Source: Emcibacter sp.
GTDB taxonomy: Bacteria > Pseudomonadota > Alphaproteobacteria > Sphingomonadales > Emcibacteraceae
Direction of reading: 5' to 3'
Assembly: GCA_021647465.1 (NCBI GenBank)
Contig: JAKIUQ010000007.1
Coordinates: 62,001-126,000 of the forward strand
Length of the DNA: 64,000 bases
Position numbers and translations under genes: made by a program. Positions 9,954-19,030 of this stretch are shown in pieces (positions within the stretch are counted from its first letter, which is position 1; the number at the start of each line of letters is the position of its first letter). Below the pieces are notes generated by a model. The model saw only the letters and a list, made by a program, of their open reading frames with translations. It ran no database searches and was not told the DNA's origin.

Positions 9954-10887
9954 TTGACACGCTCAGTTTTTGGTTCTTAAATTTGGCAAGCACTGTTTGG
10001 CCCAAACGGAAAGGAAGCGTGTCAACATCAACAATAACGTCAACTGTATTGCCCCCCTGACCGTCAGATAATATCGACGCAAAAACATTGCCAATATGAG
10101 AAACACGCCCCTTATAGGTTTGTTGACTGTTATTTTCACGAGATATGACAACATCCTGGCCTATAAACACTTTATCAATATTGCTATCGTCAAGTTTGAG
10201 CCGGATATATTTTGGGGCTTTCGGAATAATTTGAAAGGCCGTTGAAACATTATCCGCCGACACACCAATACCCGCATTAACCGATATTGTCAGAATTTGA
10301 CCATCCACAGGAGACGTAATCCGCCTCAGGGCTAAATTTATTTTTGCCGTTTCAAGGTTCGTAAGAAGGCCATCCAGAGCGGATTTGTTTTTTGCCACAG
10401 TTAGCTTTGCCCGTTCCAATTGATCCTTAGCGGTATCATATTGTTGTTCAGAGATAGCCCCCTGATCAAATTGAAGCTTTGTGCGGGTTAGTTCACGATT
10501 TTGAATATTTAAGTTCAATTCCTCAAATTTTTTCTGAATAAATGCATTTTCAATATCAATTTCAGCAGAACGAATTTGAATTTTGTCGTCCCGATCATCC
10601 TGCATGGCAAGGAGCTGTCCTTTTTTCACATATTCGCCCTCTTTGACATAGATCTCTGAGAATGTTCCGGTTCGGGGCGCGGATATATTTATAATCCCGC
10701 CTTTAATATTAACAATGCCTCGCATGATGAGTGAATAGGGGATTTTCGGGGGGGGTAATATAGCCATGGAATCGGCCCCCTGACCGCCTTTACCCTCCAT
10801 GCTGAAAATATACGCGCCAACCCCAATCAATATGACGACAAGAGCCCACCCCCACAAACTTTTTATAAAATTCAGCCAAAATCTCAT
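9934..10887 (-). CDS. HlyD/MacA-type periplasmic adaptor
   Basis: 317 residues from the ATG at 10887, chosen because it gives a normal membrane anchor (WLNFIKSLWGWALVVILIGVGA) and begins one base after the ATPase stop; a longer open frame upstream would run through the ATPase gene. An anchor at about 5-28 is followed by a lipoyl/barrel-sandwich half, a coiled-coil hairpin (about 90-165), the second lipoyl half (SPVDGQILTISVNAGIGV) and a beta-barrel. It bridges an inner-membrane ABC permease and the NodT channel. The transported compound is unknown. Confidence 0.9.
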   Translation of the reverse strand: MRFWLNFIKSLWGWALVVILIGVGAYIFSMEGKGGQGADSMAILPPPKIPYSLIMRGIVNIKGGIINISAPRTGTFSEIYVKEGEYVKKGQLLAMQDDRDDKIQIRSAEIDIENAFIQKKFEELNLNIQNRELTRTKLQFDQGAISEQQYDTAKDQLERAKLTVAKNKSALDGLLTNLETAKINLALRRITSPVDGQILTISVNAGIGVSADNVSTAFQIIPKAPKYIRLKLDDSNIDKVFIGQDVVISRENNSQQTYKGRVSHIGNVFASILSDGQGGNTVDVIVDVDTLPFRLGQTVLAKFKNQKLSVSNDAAQK

Positions 10888-10888
10888 T

Positions 10889-11587
10889 TTATTTTTCCAC
10901 CATATTATCACTGATAATCTTACCATCTTCAATTTCAACGATCCGGTCAGCAAATGCAGACAAACGATCATCATGGGTGACGCAAAACACCATGGCGCCG
11001 GTCTCTTTTGCTACTTTTCTGAGCAAGCCGGCTATATTTGATCCGGTTTTTCCATCCAGAGCCGAGGTCGGTTCATCACAAAATATCAAATCCGGGCGTT
11101 TGGCCAGCATCCGCGCGATGGCAACACGCTGGTTCTGTCCGCCTGATAATTCACCTGGTTTGCTGTCAAAGCGATCAGAAAGCCCCACCAGGTCCAAACA
11201 TTCAAGGGCTCTTTCCCTCGCGATCTTGTCAGGCACATTCATTAATGCCAACATTGTGATAATTTGTTCTATGGCCGTAAGGGCGGGAAACAACCCGACC
11301 TTCTGAAAGACAAATCCGCAATGCTTGCGCCGAAACCGGGTTCGCATTGGTCTGTTCAGGGCCCATATATCCTGCCCAAAACCGTTTACCTCTCCCGCAT
11401 CCGGCTTTAAAAGGCCGCTGATAGCAGACAAAACGGATGATTTCCCGGATCCTGACGGCCCTTTGAAAAGTGTCATTTGATGAGAGTAAAGGGTAAACGT
11501 AATATTATCTATCGCCACGATCGGTTTGGCCAGTGTTTGATAATGTTTCGATAATCCTGTTACCTTTATGACTGCCGATTTTGTCAT
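10889..11587 (-). CDS. ABC transporter ATPase (MacB/LolD/DevA-like)
   Basis: 232-residue nucleotide-binding subunit. Walker A GPSGSGKSS lies near residue 43, the Q-loop region includes FVFQKVGLFPALT, the signature is LSGGQNQRVAIARML, Walker B is LIFCDEPTSALD, and the switch His is in VTHDDR. These place it in the LolD/MacB group that works with FtsX-like permeases in mechanotransmission rather than classical transport through the membrane. Its ATG overlaps the stop of the permease gene by four bases (ATGA). Confidence 0.94.
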   Translation of the reverse strand: MTKSAVIKVTGLSKHYQTLAKPIVAIDNITFTLYSHQMTLFKGPSGSGKSSVLSAISGLLKPDAGEVNGFGQDIWALNRPMRTRFRRKHCGFVFQKVGLFPALTAIEQIITMLALMNVPDKIARERALECLDLVGLSDRFDSKPGELSGGQNQRVAIARMLAKRPDLIFCDEPTSALDGKTGSNIAGLLRKVAKETGAMVFCVTHDDRLSAFADRIVEIEDGKIISDNMVEK

Positions 11588-12762
11588 TGTAATTTGGCCC
11601 GCCCCTCAAGTGTTGTTATGACGTAGCAGGATACAAGTCCGGCGAATAAGGCGATCACCATCATCAGGGCCGCCACAAAACCGATTAAGGCGAGTGACAT
11701 GGCGAACTCAACCTTAAATGCCAAAAAAATAGCCTGCATGACAAATGCCGCGCTGACGGCAACAGCTGTGCTTAAGCCCCCCAACCAGAACGCCATTTCC
11801 AGGGCGACCAGTTGAAGACTGAAAATACTCACCCCCTGGGCTAAAAAAATGGCAAATTCATCCTGATAGGACAGAATAGAAGCCCTCAGGGTTTGAGTGG
11901 CCACCAAAGCACAGACAAAAATAGTAAAAAGTGCCGTGATTAAAAAGCTTTTATTGTTATGATTGCTGAACAGTAATCCAAGGCCTGTTTTTGCCGCAAG
12001 TTCTTTTGGTGTCGTCACGATGACGGGCTGTCCTTTAAACATCCCGCGAATCTGTGCAGCGACGGTTTCTATATTCGCCTGATCATGAATATGTATCAAT
12101 AGCCCATTATCTGACATCGGCATTGACATTGACATTCCCTTCCCCGACATGGTCAATGATTTTTGATTGGTATCAATGTTCAAGAGCGCTGCAGTATTTG
12201 AAGATATCACCACAAGACCAGCATAATCAGTCTTGATTCCGGCTATCCCAGCCACACGTATAGGCTGTTTATCATAAAAAAATTTCTGCCCAAGCTTCAC
12301 ATTATGTTTCTCGGCAAATTTTTGCGTGACAACGGCATCGCCAGGGATTGCTATATTTTTTAAAAAATCAACCGATAAGTTTAAAGGATATACCAACGGA
12401 ATTTCATCGGGCGGGACAGCGATAACTAAATCATCTCTATACTCTCCTGGGCTATTATCTACACGAAACCGATGTCGGAAAGAACGATATCCGGAAACCT
12501 GTTCAATATCAGGATGGGTCTTTAAGATATCATATATTGTGGCAGGCAGGCTCTTCCATAACGGCGGGGCAAAATGCTCTTTCGGTGGCGCGTGATATAG
12601 AACAAGATCAGCCCGAAATTGACGTTCAAAGGCACCCAGAGATTCCCATCGCCCCAAAATACTTCCAAATTGCTGGAAAAACAAGATGCCGACAAGGGAC
12701 AGAATAAACACCGTGCTGATGGATTTCTGCCAATTATATTCTATGTTTTTCTGCGCCAGCAT
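11584..12762 (-). CDS. FtsX/MacB-like ABC permease
   Basis: 392 residues: one N-terminal transmembrane helix (about 12-32), a large periplasmic domain (about 40-270), then three C-terminal helices (about 272-292, 318-345, 352-382), the layout of the FtsX/DevC/MacB permease family. A His/Met-poor but Met-rich patch (KGMSMSMPMSDNG) occurs in the periplasmic domain near residue 205. First gene of the efflux operon. The topology indicates a pump that expels a periplasmic or membrane substrate via the adaptor and NodT channel. The Met-rich patch could hint at a metal or hydrophobic ligand, but that is speculation. Confidence 0.88.
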   Translation of the reverse strand: MLAQKNIEYNWQKSISTVFILSLVGILFFQQFGSILGRWESLGAFERQFRADLVLYHAPPKEHFAPPLWKSLPATIYDILKTHPDIEQVSGYRSFRHRFRVDNSPGEYRDDLVIAVPPDEIPLVYPLNLSVDFLKNIAIPGDAVVTQKFAEKHNVKLGQKFFYDKQPIRVAGIAGIKTDYAGLVVISSNTAALLNIDTNQKSLTMSGKGMSMSMPMSDNGLLIHIHDQANIETVAAQIRGMFKGQPVIVTTPKELAAKTGLGLLFSNHNNKSFLITALFTIFVCALVATQTLRASILSYQDEFAIFLAQGVSIFSLQLVALEMAFWLGGLSTAVAVSAAFVMQAIFLAFKVEFAMSLALIGFVAALMMVIALFAGLVSCYVITTLEGRAKLQ

Positions 12763-13090
12763 CTATATCCCCAAATTACCCGCAAAGATTCGGGTCACTC
12801 CTGACTGTATCGTAGGCATTTTGACGCAACGCGCCCCTATGATCACAATCAGGCCATATATTATTTTATTTATTTTTTTTAAGCTATTTTTTCATGAAGA
12901 CCTCTCCTCTTGAAAACTTTACTATCTACCTAAGACGTCAACTATGAGATTCTCCTCATAATTTTTAAAAAAATTTCGGGACCATCTGCCCCTATCAGCG
13001 GATTAGCTTTGTTATAGCCATTGATTTAACCCGCCAAGTCTGTCATATTATCGATATAAATGATATTTAATCAGACAGAAATGGCTTGTT
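12763..13090. other. Divergent intergenic region between efflux operon and hipBA
   Basis: AT-rich region holding the two divergent promoters, with no gene visible. The part nearest hipB carries an inverted repeat, TCTGTC at 13039-13044 with GACAGA at 13074-13079, flanking a TATCGATA palindrome (about 13049-13056). In this position it is a plausible HipB operator; the assignment is inferred from location and symmetry only. Confidence 0.4.
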
Positions 13091-13432
13091 ATGGAGAGTG
13101 ACCTATCAGATGAGGCTTTGTTGCGGCAATTGGGAGAGAGGCTTCTTCAACATCGCCTGAACCGCAATATAACGCAGAAGGCATTGGCAAAGGAGGCGGG
13201 CGTATCTGTGCGTACGATCAATCGTGTGGAGCGCGGGCATTCAACCCAGCTATCAAACTTTATTCGTTTATTGCGTCATCTTGGGTTGTTGGATAATATG
13301 AACGCGCTTGTGCCAGAGTCGGCTTTAAGCCCGATACAGCAAATAAAATTACAGGGAAAAAGCCGCAAACGCGCTTCTGCGGAAGACCCTGTGAAAGACA
13401 ATGAAGTCTGGGCTTGGGGGGATGAAGAATGA
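13091..13432 (+). CDS. hipB: HipB-like Xre-family antitoxin
   Basis: 113-residue DNA-binding protein with an Xre/Cro helix-turn-helix: NITQKALAKEAGVSVRTINR around residues 25-45. The tail after about 80 is basic and probably unstructured, as expected for an antitoxin that docks on its kinase partner. The start at 13091 is required because the nearby ATG at 13081 meets a stop after six codons. Its stop overlaps the hipA start (ATGA), giving tight coupling. Known HipB proteins neutralise HipA and autorepress the operon from palindromic operators. Confidence 0.85.
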   Translation: MESDLSDEALLRQLGERLLQHRLNRNITQKALAKEAGVSVRTINRVERGHSTQLSNFIRLLRHLGLLDNMNALVPESALSPIQQIKLQGKSRKRASAEDPVKDNEVWAWGDEE

Positions 13433-14733
13433 CGATTGCTGAGGTAAAATTATGGGGCAAGACAATTGGCGCGGTCAGTTGGAATGAGAATATAGGGCGC
13501 GGAAATTTTGAATATGACCCGGATTTTGTCGGCAGTGGTATCGAAGTCGCGCCGTTCACTATGCCCCTTTCCAACCAAATTTATACATTTCCGGCGCTCC
13601 CGACCGAGACATTTCATGGCCTTTCGGGCTTGCTCGCAGACTCGCTGCCGGATGATTTTGGTAATGCTTTGATTAATGCCTGGCTTGCCAGAGAAGGCCG
13701 GACTCCTGAGAGTTTCAATCCGGTGGAACGCCTTTGCTATATTGGAAACCGCGGCATGGGTGCGCTGGAATATGCGCCCGCACGGGGCCCTGCGCCGAAC
13801 AAATCAAAAACAATTGACGTTGATGCACTGGTAAAACTGGCGAGTGACGTTTTAACCAGACGAAATCAGCTTGGAGGCTCTTTTGCAGTGCCGGATCGAG
13901 AAGATACGTTGAATGAAATTCTGCAAGTCGGTACGTCTGCGGGCGGCGCACGCGCCAAAGCTATTATTGCCTGGAACTCAGATACAAATGAGATCCGCTC
14001 AGGACAGGTAAAGGCAGATAAGGGCTTCACATACTGGTTGCTGAAATTTGATGGTGTCTCAGGGAATAAAGATAAAGAACTTGAAGACCCCGCTGGATAC
14101 GGCTTGATTGAATATGCCTATTATAAAATGGCTGAGGAAGCAGGCATAAGCATGATGGAATGCCGCTTGTTAAAAGAAAATGGCCGCAGCCACTTCATGA
14201 CCAGACGTTTTGATCGTTCTAACAGCGGTCAAAAGCTTCATATGCAATCCTTTGGCGCGATGGAGCATTATGATTTTAAAAAGGCTGGTGCTTATTCTTA
14301 TGAGCAGGCTTTTCAAACAATCCGCAAGCTTGGCTTGAGAATGGATGATATAGAAGAGCAATTTCGTCGCATGGCCTTTAATATCATTTCCCGTAATCAG
14401 GATGATCACGTTAAAAATATTGCCTTTTTGATGAATAGGGCGGGGCGTTGGTCTTTGGCACCGGCTTTTGATGTTACCTACAGCTATAATCCAAGCGGTG
14501 CCTGGACGGGCCGTCATCAAATGTCGATGAATGGCAAGCGCGACTTATTTGACATTGAGGATTTCCAAGCTTGTGCCAAGCTGCTTTCAATGAAGCGGGG
14601 CCGGGCAGAAGAAATATTAAATCACGTCCAGACCGCTGTGTTAAAATGGCCTGATTTTGCAGATGAGGCAGGAATAGAGACAGTAACCTTAAATAAAATA
14701 TCCAAGGCTCATAGAACGGATATTCTGGCCTGA
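13429..14733 (+). CDS. hipA: HipA-family serine/threonine kinase toxin
   Basis: 434 residues. An N-terminal HipA_N-like barrel (about 5-105) precedes the HipA kinase domain (about 150-400). Visible features are the GTSAGGARAKAII segment (about 165-178), the catalytic-loop motif ISRNQDDHVKNI (about 320-332) and the metal-binding PAFDVTYS (about 345-353). HipA kinases phosphorylate an aminoacyl-tRNA synthetase (GltX for E. coli HipA) and trigger dormancy; the target here is unknown. The catalytic motifs look intact, so it is likely active and controlled by the overlapping hipB gene. Confidence 0.9.
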   Translation: MTIAEVKLWGKTIGAVSWNENIGRGNFEYDPDFVGSGIEVAPFTMPLSNQIYTFPALPTETFHGLSGLLADSLPDDFGNALINAWLAREGRTPESFNPVERLCYIGNRGMGALEYAPARGPAPNKSKTIDVDALVKLASDVLTRRNQLGGSFAVPDREDTLNEILQVGTSAGGARAKAIIAWNSDTNEIRSGQVKADKGFTYWLLKFDGVSGNKDKELEDPAGYGLIEYAYYKMAEEAGISMMECRLLKENGRSHFMTRRFDRSNSGQKLHMQSFGAMEHYDFKKAGAYSYEQAFQTIRKLGLRMDDIEEQFRRMAFNIISRNQDDHVKNIAFLMNRAGRWSLAPAFDVTYSYNPSGAWTGRHQMSMNGKRDLFDIEDFQACAKLLSMKRGRAEEILNHVQTAVLKWPDFADEAGIETVTLNKISKAHRTDILA

Positions 14734-14754
14734 TATTGCTCTGGATATATAGCT

Positions 14755-17127
14755 TTAAATCCGGGTAATTCTAAGTCTTAGCGCATTGCTGACAACAGAC
14801 AGGGATGACAGACTCATGGCCGCCGCAGCAATAATCGGGGATAGCAAAATACCAAAGAAAGGGAATAATACCCCCGCCGCCACCGGAATGCCCAGACTGT
14901 TATAAACAAACGCCAGAAATAAATTCTGTTTGATATTCCGCATGGTGGCGATTGATAGCCTCCGGGCGCGCACGATGCCATTCAATTCCCCTCTTACCAA
15001 AGTAATGCCGGCAGTTTCCATGGCGACATCGGCCCCGGCCCCCATGGCAATGCCGACCTCAGCCTGCGCCAATGCCGGAGCATCATTGACCCCGTCTCCT
15101 GCCATGGCGACGATAGAACCTGAGGCCTGAAATTCTTTGATGATATCGACCTTGCCTTCCGGCAATACATCCGCCCTGATATCATCAATACCCAGTTTGC
15201 CGGCCACGGCTCTGGCGGTAATCTCATTATCACCGGTCACCATCACAATATGAAGCCCCTCTTCACGCAATATCTCCAGGGCGGCAGGGGTGGCTTCCTT
15301 TACCGGATCAGCGACACCAATCAGACCCGCCAGTTGATTATCAATGGCAACCATCATCACGGTTTTGCCCTGACGTCTCATATCTTCGGCCAGACGGGCC
15401 GTGTCCTCTATTGAAATATCCAGCAATTCCATCATTTTAGAATTGCCCAGAGCGACGCCGCGCCCCTCAACCAGACCTTTCACGCCCATACCCGTCACGG
15501 CTTCAAAATCTTCAATATGGGGCGGCATAATATCCCTGCCCTTTGCCCCCGCGACAATGGCCGTCGCCAAGGGATGCTCACTTCTGCTTTCAAGACTGGC
15601 CGCAGAGGCAAGTATTTCCTGTACGGCAAAGCCACTCATGGGCAGCACATCAGTCAATAGGGGCTTGCCAAGGGTCAAGGTTCCCGTTTTATCAACGATC
15701 AAAACATCCACTTTGGCAAATACTTCCAAAGATTCTGCATCTTTAATCAGAACGCCGGATTGTGCGCCCCGTCCCATCGCCACCATGATCGACATGGGCG
15801 TCGCAAGGCCAACGGCGCAAGGACAGGCAATGATCAATACGGAAACAGCGGCAATGAATCCCATGGCAAAAGCAGGTTCCGGCCCAAAAAGATACCAGAC
15901 CCCAAAGGCAATAATAGCGATAATGACAACCGCCGGAACAAACCAGCCGGCAATCAGGTCAGCATATTTCTGTATGGGGGCGCGGCTTCGCTGGGCCTCG
16001 GCCACCATGGCGACAATCTGTGACAGCATGGTGGCAGAGCCCACATGTTCCGCCCGGACATCAAGGCTGCCCCGACCATTCAATGTGGCCCCGGTCACCT
16101 TGTCATCCAGCGCCTTTTCGACTGGTATCGGCTCGCCTGTCAACATGGATTCATCCACTGCCGAATGGCCATCAACCACAATGCCATCAACCGGAATCTT
16201 TTCGCCGGGCCGAACGCGGACAATGTCACCCACCATGACCTCATCAAGGGGAATTTCATTTTCTGTTCCGTCACTGTTAACCTGTAAAGCAGTTTTTGGC
16301 GCCAAATCCAGCAGGGCCCGTATGGCACTGCCTGTTTTTTCCCGCGCGCGCAGTTCCAAGACTTGCCCCAGAAGAACCAGTACAATGATAACCGCAGCGG
16401 CCTCAAAATACACCGGCACGAAACCATTTTCAGTCTTTACGGCATCCGGAAATAACCCCGGGGCAAATAATGCGGTTACGCTATAGAGATAAGCAATCCC
16501 GGTACCTATGGCAATCAGGGTCCACATATTAAGATTCATGGTTCGGATCGATTGCCAGCCCCGTTTGAATATGGGGGCCGCCACCCAGACCACGATCAGG
16601 GTTGTCAGGGAAAATTGCATATAACCGGAAATCTCCGCCCCGATAAATTCCTGAAAATCCGGGAATATATGTCCGCCCATTTCAAGAATAAAAACCGGAA
16701 ATACAGCGATTAACCCGATCCAGAACCGCCGCGTAAAATCCACCAGCTCAGGGTTGGGGCCTGCGTCCTGCGGCGGAATGCCCATAGGCTCCAGCGCCAT
16801 ACCACATATGGGGCAATCACCAAAAACATCCTCTATAATTTCTGGATCCATGGGACAGGTATACAGGGTGCCTTCCGGCATCTTCTCAGGGGCCGGGCGT
16901 TCTGCTAAATAATACTCCGGGTCTTTCCTGAATTTATCCATGCATCCAGAGCAACAGAAATAATAATCATGATCAGCATGTTGCACAAAAAGCGCTGTAT
17001 TTTCACCTGTCACCGTCATACCGCATACCGGATCTTTAAGATTGCTTTGGCTGGGAGCTGGCCTGGAATCTGAACTGGAATCTGAACTGGAATCTGAACT
17101 GGAATCATGGCAATGTGTTTGGTGCAT
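14755..17127 (-). CDS. copA: Copper-translocating P1B-type ATPase with YHS and metal-binding N-terminus
   Basis: 790-residue metal-exporting ATPase. The N-terminus has a His/Ser/Asp-rich repeat tract (5-22), a YHS domain (DPVCGMTV to about residue 75) and a heavy-metal-binding domain (YTCPMDPEI...CPICGMALEPM, about 90-116) in place of classical HMA domains. Eight membrane helices follow, with the metal-site motif CPC at 435-437, phosphorylated D479 in DKTGTLT, TGEP in the actuator, SEHPLA in the nucleotide domain and GDGVNDAPA in the hinge. The CPC motif and domain set indicate Cu(I) (or Ag(I)) export to the periplasm. It lies 122 bases downstream of a CxxC-bearing AraC regulator, probably its controller. 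Confidence 0.93.
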   Translation of the reverse strand: MHQTHCHDSSSDSSSDSSSDSRPAPSQSNLKDPVCGMTVTGENTALFVQHADHDYYFCCSGCMDKFRKDPEYYLAERPAPEKMPEGTLYTCPMDPEIIEDVFGDCPICGMALEPMGIPPQDAGPNPELVDFTRRFWIGLIAVFPVFILEMGGHIFPDFQEFIGAEISGYMQFSLTTLIVVWVAAPIFKRGWQSIRTMNLNMWTLIAIGTGIAYLYSVTALFAPGLFPDAVKTENGFVPVYFEAAAVIIVLVLLGQVLELRAREKTGSAIRALLDLAPKTALQVNSDGTENEIPLDEVMVGDIVRVRPGEKIPVDGIVVDGHSAVDESMLTGEPIPVEKALDDKVTGATLNGRGSLDVRAEHVGSATMLSQIVAMVAEAQRSRAPIQKYADLIAGWFVPAVVIIAIIAFGVWYLFGPEPAFAMGFIAAVSVLIIACPCAVGLATPMSIMVAMGRGAQSGVLIKDAESLEVFAKVDVLIVDKTGTLTLGKPLLTDVLPMSGFAVQEILASAASLESRSEHPLATAIVAGAKGRDIMPPHIEDFEAVTGMGVKGLVEGRGVALGNSKMMELLDISIEDTARLAEDMRRQGKTVMMVAIDNQLAGLIGVADPVKEATPAALEILREEGLHIVMVTGDNEITARAVAGKLGIDDIRADVLPEGKVDIIKEFQASGSIVAMAGDGVNDAPALAQAEVGIAMGAGADVAMETAGITLVRGELNGIVRARRLSIATMRNIKQNLFLAFVYNSLGIPVAAGVLFPFFGILLSPIIAAAAMSLSSLSVVSNALRLRITRI
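17063..17106 (-). repeat. 12-base tandem repeat in copA encoding Ser/Asp units
   Basis: The unit ctggaatctgaa (plus strand) occurs three times in full and once in part, encoding the SSSD-type repeats after the first residues of the copper ATPase. The repeat is in frame and a multiple of three, so copy-number change would lengthen or shorten the N-terminal tail without breaking the gene. Confidence 0.85.
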
Positions 17128-17249
17128 GATATGACTTTCCTCATATGTAAGCAGCTAAATAATAACAGGCGCAACAATAACGGGCCAACATGATTTAGCT
17201 GTTACAGAAATTTTGGAAAAGCTTGCAGTTTTTAAAGTTTATCACAATT

Positions 17250-17816
17250 TTATAGTCTATCTATGGAAATGCGCGACTTTACACTCTTTAACCTTCTGAA
17301 ATGGCTTGGGCTCAGTCCGGTTACAGATTTAAATTGATTGCTAAGATGGGCAAGACTGCTATAACCCATTTGAAAGGAAATCTCCGTAAGGCTCAGCTCA
17401 TCATACACAAGGAGTTCTTTCACTTTCTCAATTTTCTGATTTATATAATATCTTTCAATGGTCATTCCCTCAATGGAAGAGAATAGCGTGCTTAAATAAT
17501 TATATTCGTAAGCGATATTTTCTGTCATATAATCTGATAATTTCGAATGTGGCAGGCCATCCTGTTTCTGAACCAATTTAATTACCTGCTTTTTAATCCT
17601 TTCAATTAACCGGCTTTTTTTGTCATTGATCACGTCAAAGCCTAAAGGTTCCAATCGCGCCCATATATCACTGACCTGCGCATCACTAAGGGCATAATCC
17701 CCAAAATCCGCTTCCCCCAGTGATATATTTACAGGACTGAGTTCTAAATCATTCAGCACAGAAGTAACGACCATAATACATCGATTGCAAACCATGTTTT
17801 TAATATAAATTTTCAT
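17250..17816 (-). CDS. AraC-type regulator with N-terminal heavy-metal CxxC domain
   Basis: 188 residues from the ATG at 17816; an in-frame TTG at 17822 is less likely. The first 70 residues look like a ferredoxin-fold heavy-metal-associated domain with the motif NMVCNRC (C10 and C13). The C-terminal 100 residues are an AraC helix-turn-helix pair: LTEISFQMGYSSLAHLSNQFK and the GLSPSHFRRL signature. A copper ATPase follows in the same direction, so the protein plausibly senses Cu(I) through the two cysteines and activates copA. The metal-sensing role is inference from the motif and gene order; regulators of this domain build are common in Bacteroidetes. Confidence 0.82.
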   Translation of the reverse strand: MKIYIKNMVCNRCIMVVTSVLNDLELSPVNISLGEADFGDYALSDAQVSDIWARLEPLGFDVINDKKSRLIERIKKQVIKLVQKQDGLPHSKLSDYMTENIAYEYNYLSTLFSSIEGMTIERYYINQKIEKVKELLVYDELSLTEISFQMGYSSLAHLSNQFKSVTGLSPSHFRRLKSVKSRISIDRL

Positions 17817-17885
17817 GAGCAAAGCATGAATATACCAAACACATTTGTCAAGAGAGCCGCATATTTCCAGCGAGCCTGCTTCAGG

Positions 17886-19022
17886 CTACCACCCGTGACA
17901 ACGTTGCCATATATGCAGGATTTCCTGCTTGTCGCCGTAAATATAATATTCATCATGGGCGGCGGCGGTCATGCAGGCATGGTTCGGCAAAATACTTAAC
18001 AGGCGGCCAATTGGATATCTGGAAAAGTCAATATCACGCCCCGAACGTGACGTAATAATACCATGTTCCTGATTTGCGCTTTCCACGATAAGATCATCAA
18101 TTACCTCGCCGGATTCAACGGTACAAACCAAGCCAAACTTATGGTCATTTTTTTGTCCGGCTGTTCCCCTGTCCTTTGACAAGGCCATGCCGCCGGCATC
18201 TATGATGATACGATTTTGATCTTTTTTATGACTGATGACAGTGGTTAATACACTCAGCGCAATATCCCCGGTTTGACAAACGCCAAGGTTGGCCTGAAAT
18301 AAATCCTGAAAAGTAAAAACCCCTGCACGCACCTCATCAATTCCGGTTAAATCTTCAGAAAATGTTGCTGTCGGCGTGGAACCCATACTCACAATTTTCG
18401 GCGTTATGCCAATTTCTTGAGCCGCCTCGGCACATTTAACAACAGCGTCCCGCTCCTGGACAGCATGTTTTTTTATGGCGGAAATATTTGGGCAATTATA
18501 AGAATCCCCGGCATGGGTTAAATAACCCAGAAAATTTGCCCCCGGACTTTCATGCAATAATCTGGTAATTGCCATAACGGCGGGATCATCAGGGCGCATT
18601 CCTGCCCGATGTCCATCGCTATCGATTTCGATTAAAATATCAAAGCAAATTTGATGTTTAATACCATAATCAATAACAGACCGGGCAACCATAATATCAT
18701 CAAGGATAAGTTTCATTTCTGCACCGGCCCGCATTAAGTCATGAACCCGGCGGCATTTTGATGGCACGATGCTGACCGCATATAAAATATCTCTGAACCC
18801 GCCCTTGAGGAAAAATTCAGCCTCTTTTAAAGTGGAAACAGTGATCGGTCCGCTGCCGCCATCAAACAATAATTTTGTTAGTTCTATGGATTTTGTCGTT
18901 TTGACATGAGGACGCAGGCGGGCACCAAGTGAAATTATGTGATCTCGCATCCGAGTGATATTATTTAATAATTTTGATTTATCCACAATCAGGCACGGGG
19001 TATTCAGACTGTCTATTTTCAT
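17886..19022 (-). CDS. D-threonine aldolase / D-serine dehydratase family PLP enzyme
   Basis: 378 residues from the ATG at 19022, which has an AGG ribosome binding site seven bases ahead; an in-frame GTG lies six bases upstream. The fold is the alanine-racemase N-terminal barrel: the PLP lysine is in RPHVKTTKS (about residues 37-45), GSTPT provides phosphate binding near residue 210, and a metal site near the C-terminus is seen as NHACMTAAAHDEYY. The family splits D-threonine or D-3-hydroxyamino acids to glycine and aldehyde, or dehydrates D-serine. The HxC metal motif is shared by both, so the reaction cannot be chosen from sequence. It follows an exported protein gene by 8 bases. Confidence 0.85.
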   Translation of the reverse strand: MKIDSLNTPCLIVDKSKLLNNITRMRDHIISLGARLRPHVKTTKSIELTKLLFDGGSGPITVSTLKEAEFFLKGGFRDILYAVSIVPSKCRRVHDLMRAGAEMKLILDDIMVARSVIDYGIKHQICFDILIEIDSDGHRAGMRPDDPAVMAITRLLHESPGANFLGYLTHAGDSYNCPNISAIKKHAVQERDAVVKCAEAAQEIGITPKIVSMGSTPTATFSEDLTGIDEVRAGVFTFQDLFQANLGVCQTGDIALSVLTTVISHKKDQNRIIIDAGGMALSKDRGTAGQKNDHKFGLVCTVESGEVIDDLIVESANQEHGIITSRSGRDIDFSRYPIGRLLSILPNHACMTAAAHDEYYIYGDKQEILHIWQRCHGW

Positions 19023-19030
19023 AATCACAC

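Noticed and set aside
15401..16486. 361-codon plus-strand frame
   Set aside because: It is antisense to the copper ATPase, whose catalytic motifs are complete across the same bases; composition is Ser/Pro/Thr-rich as expected for a shadow frame.
17063..17106. Short direct repeats considered as a CRISPR fragment
   Set aside because: Units are contiguous, only 12 bases long, without spacers, and lie in frame inside copA.
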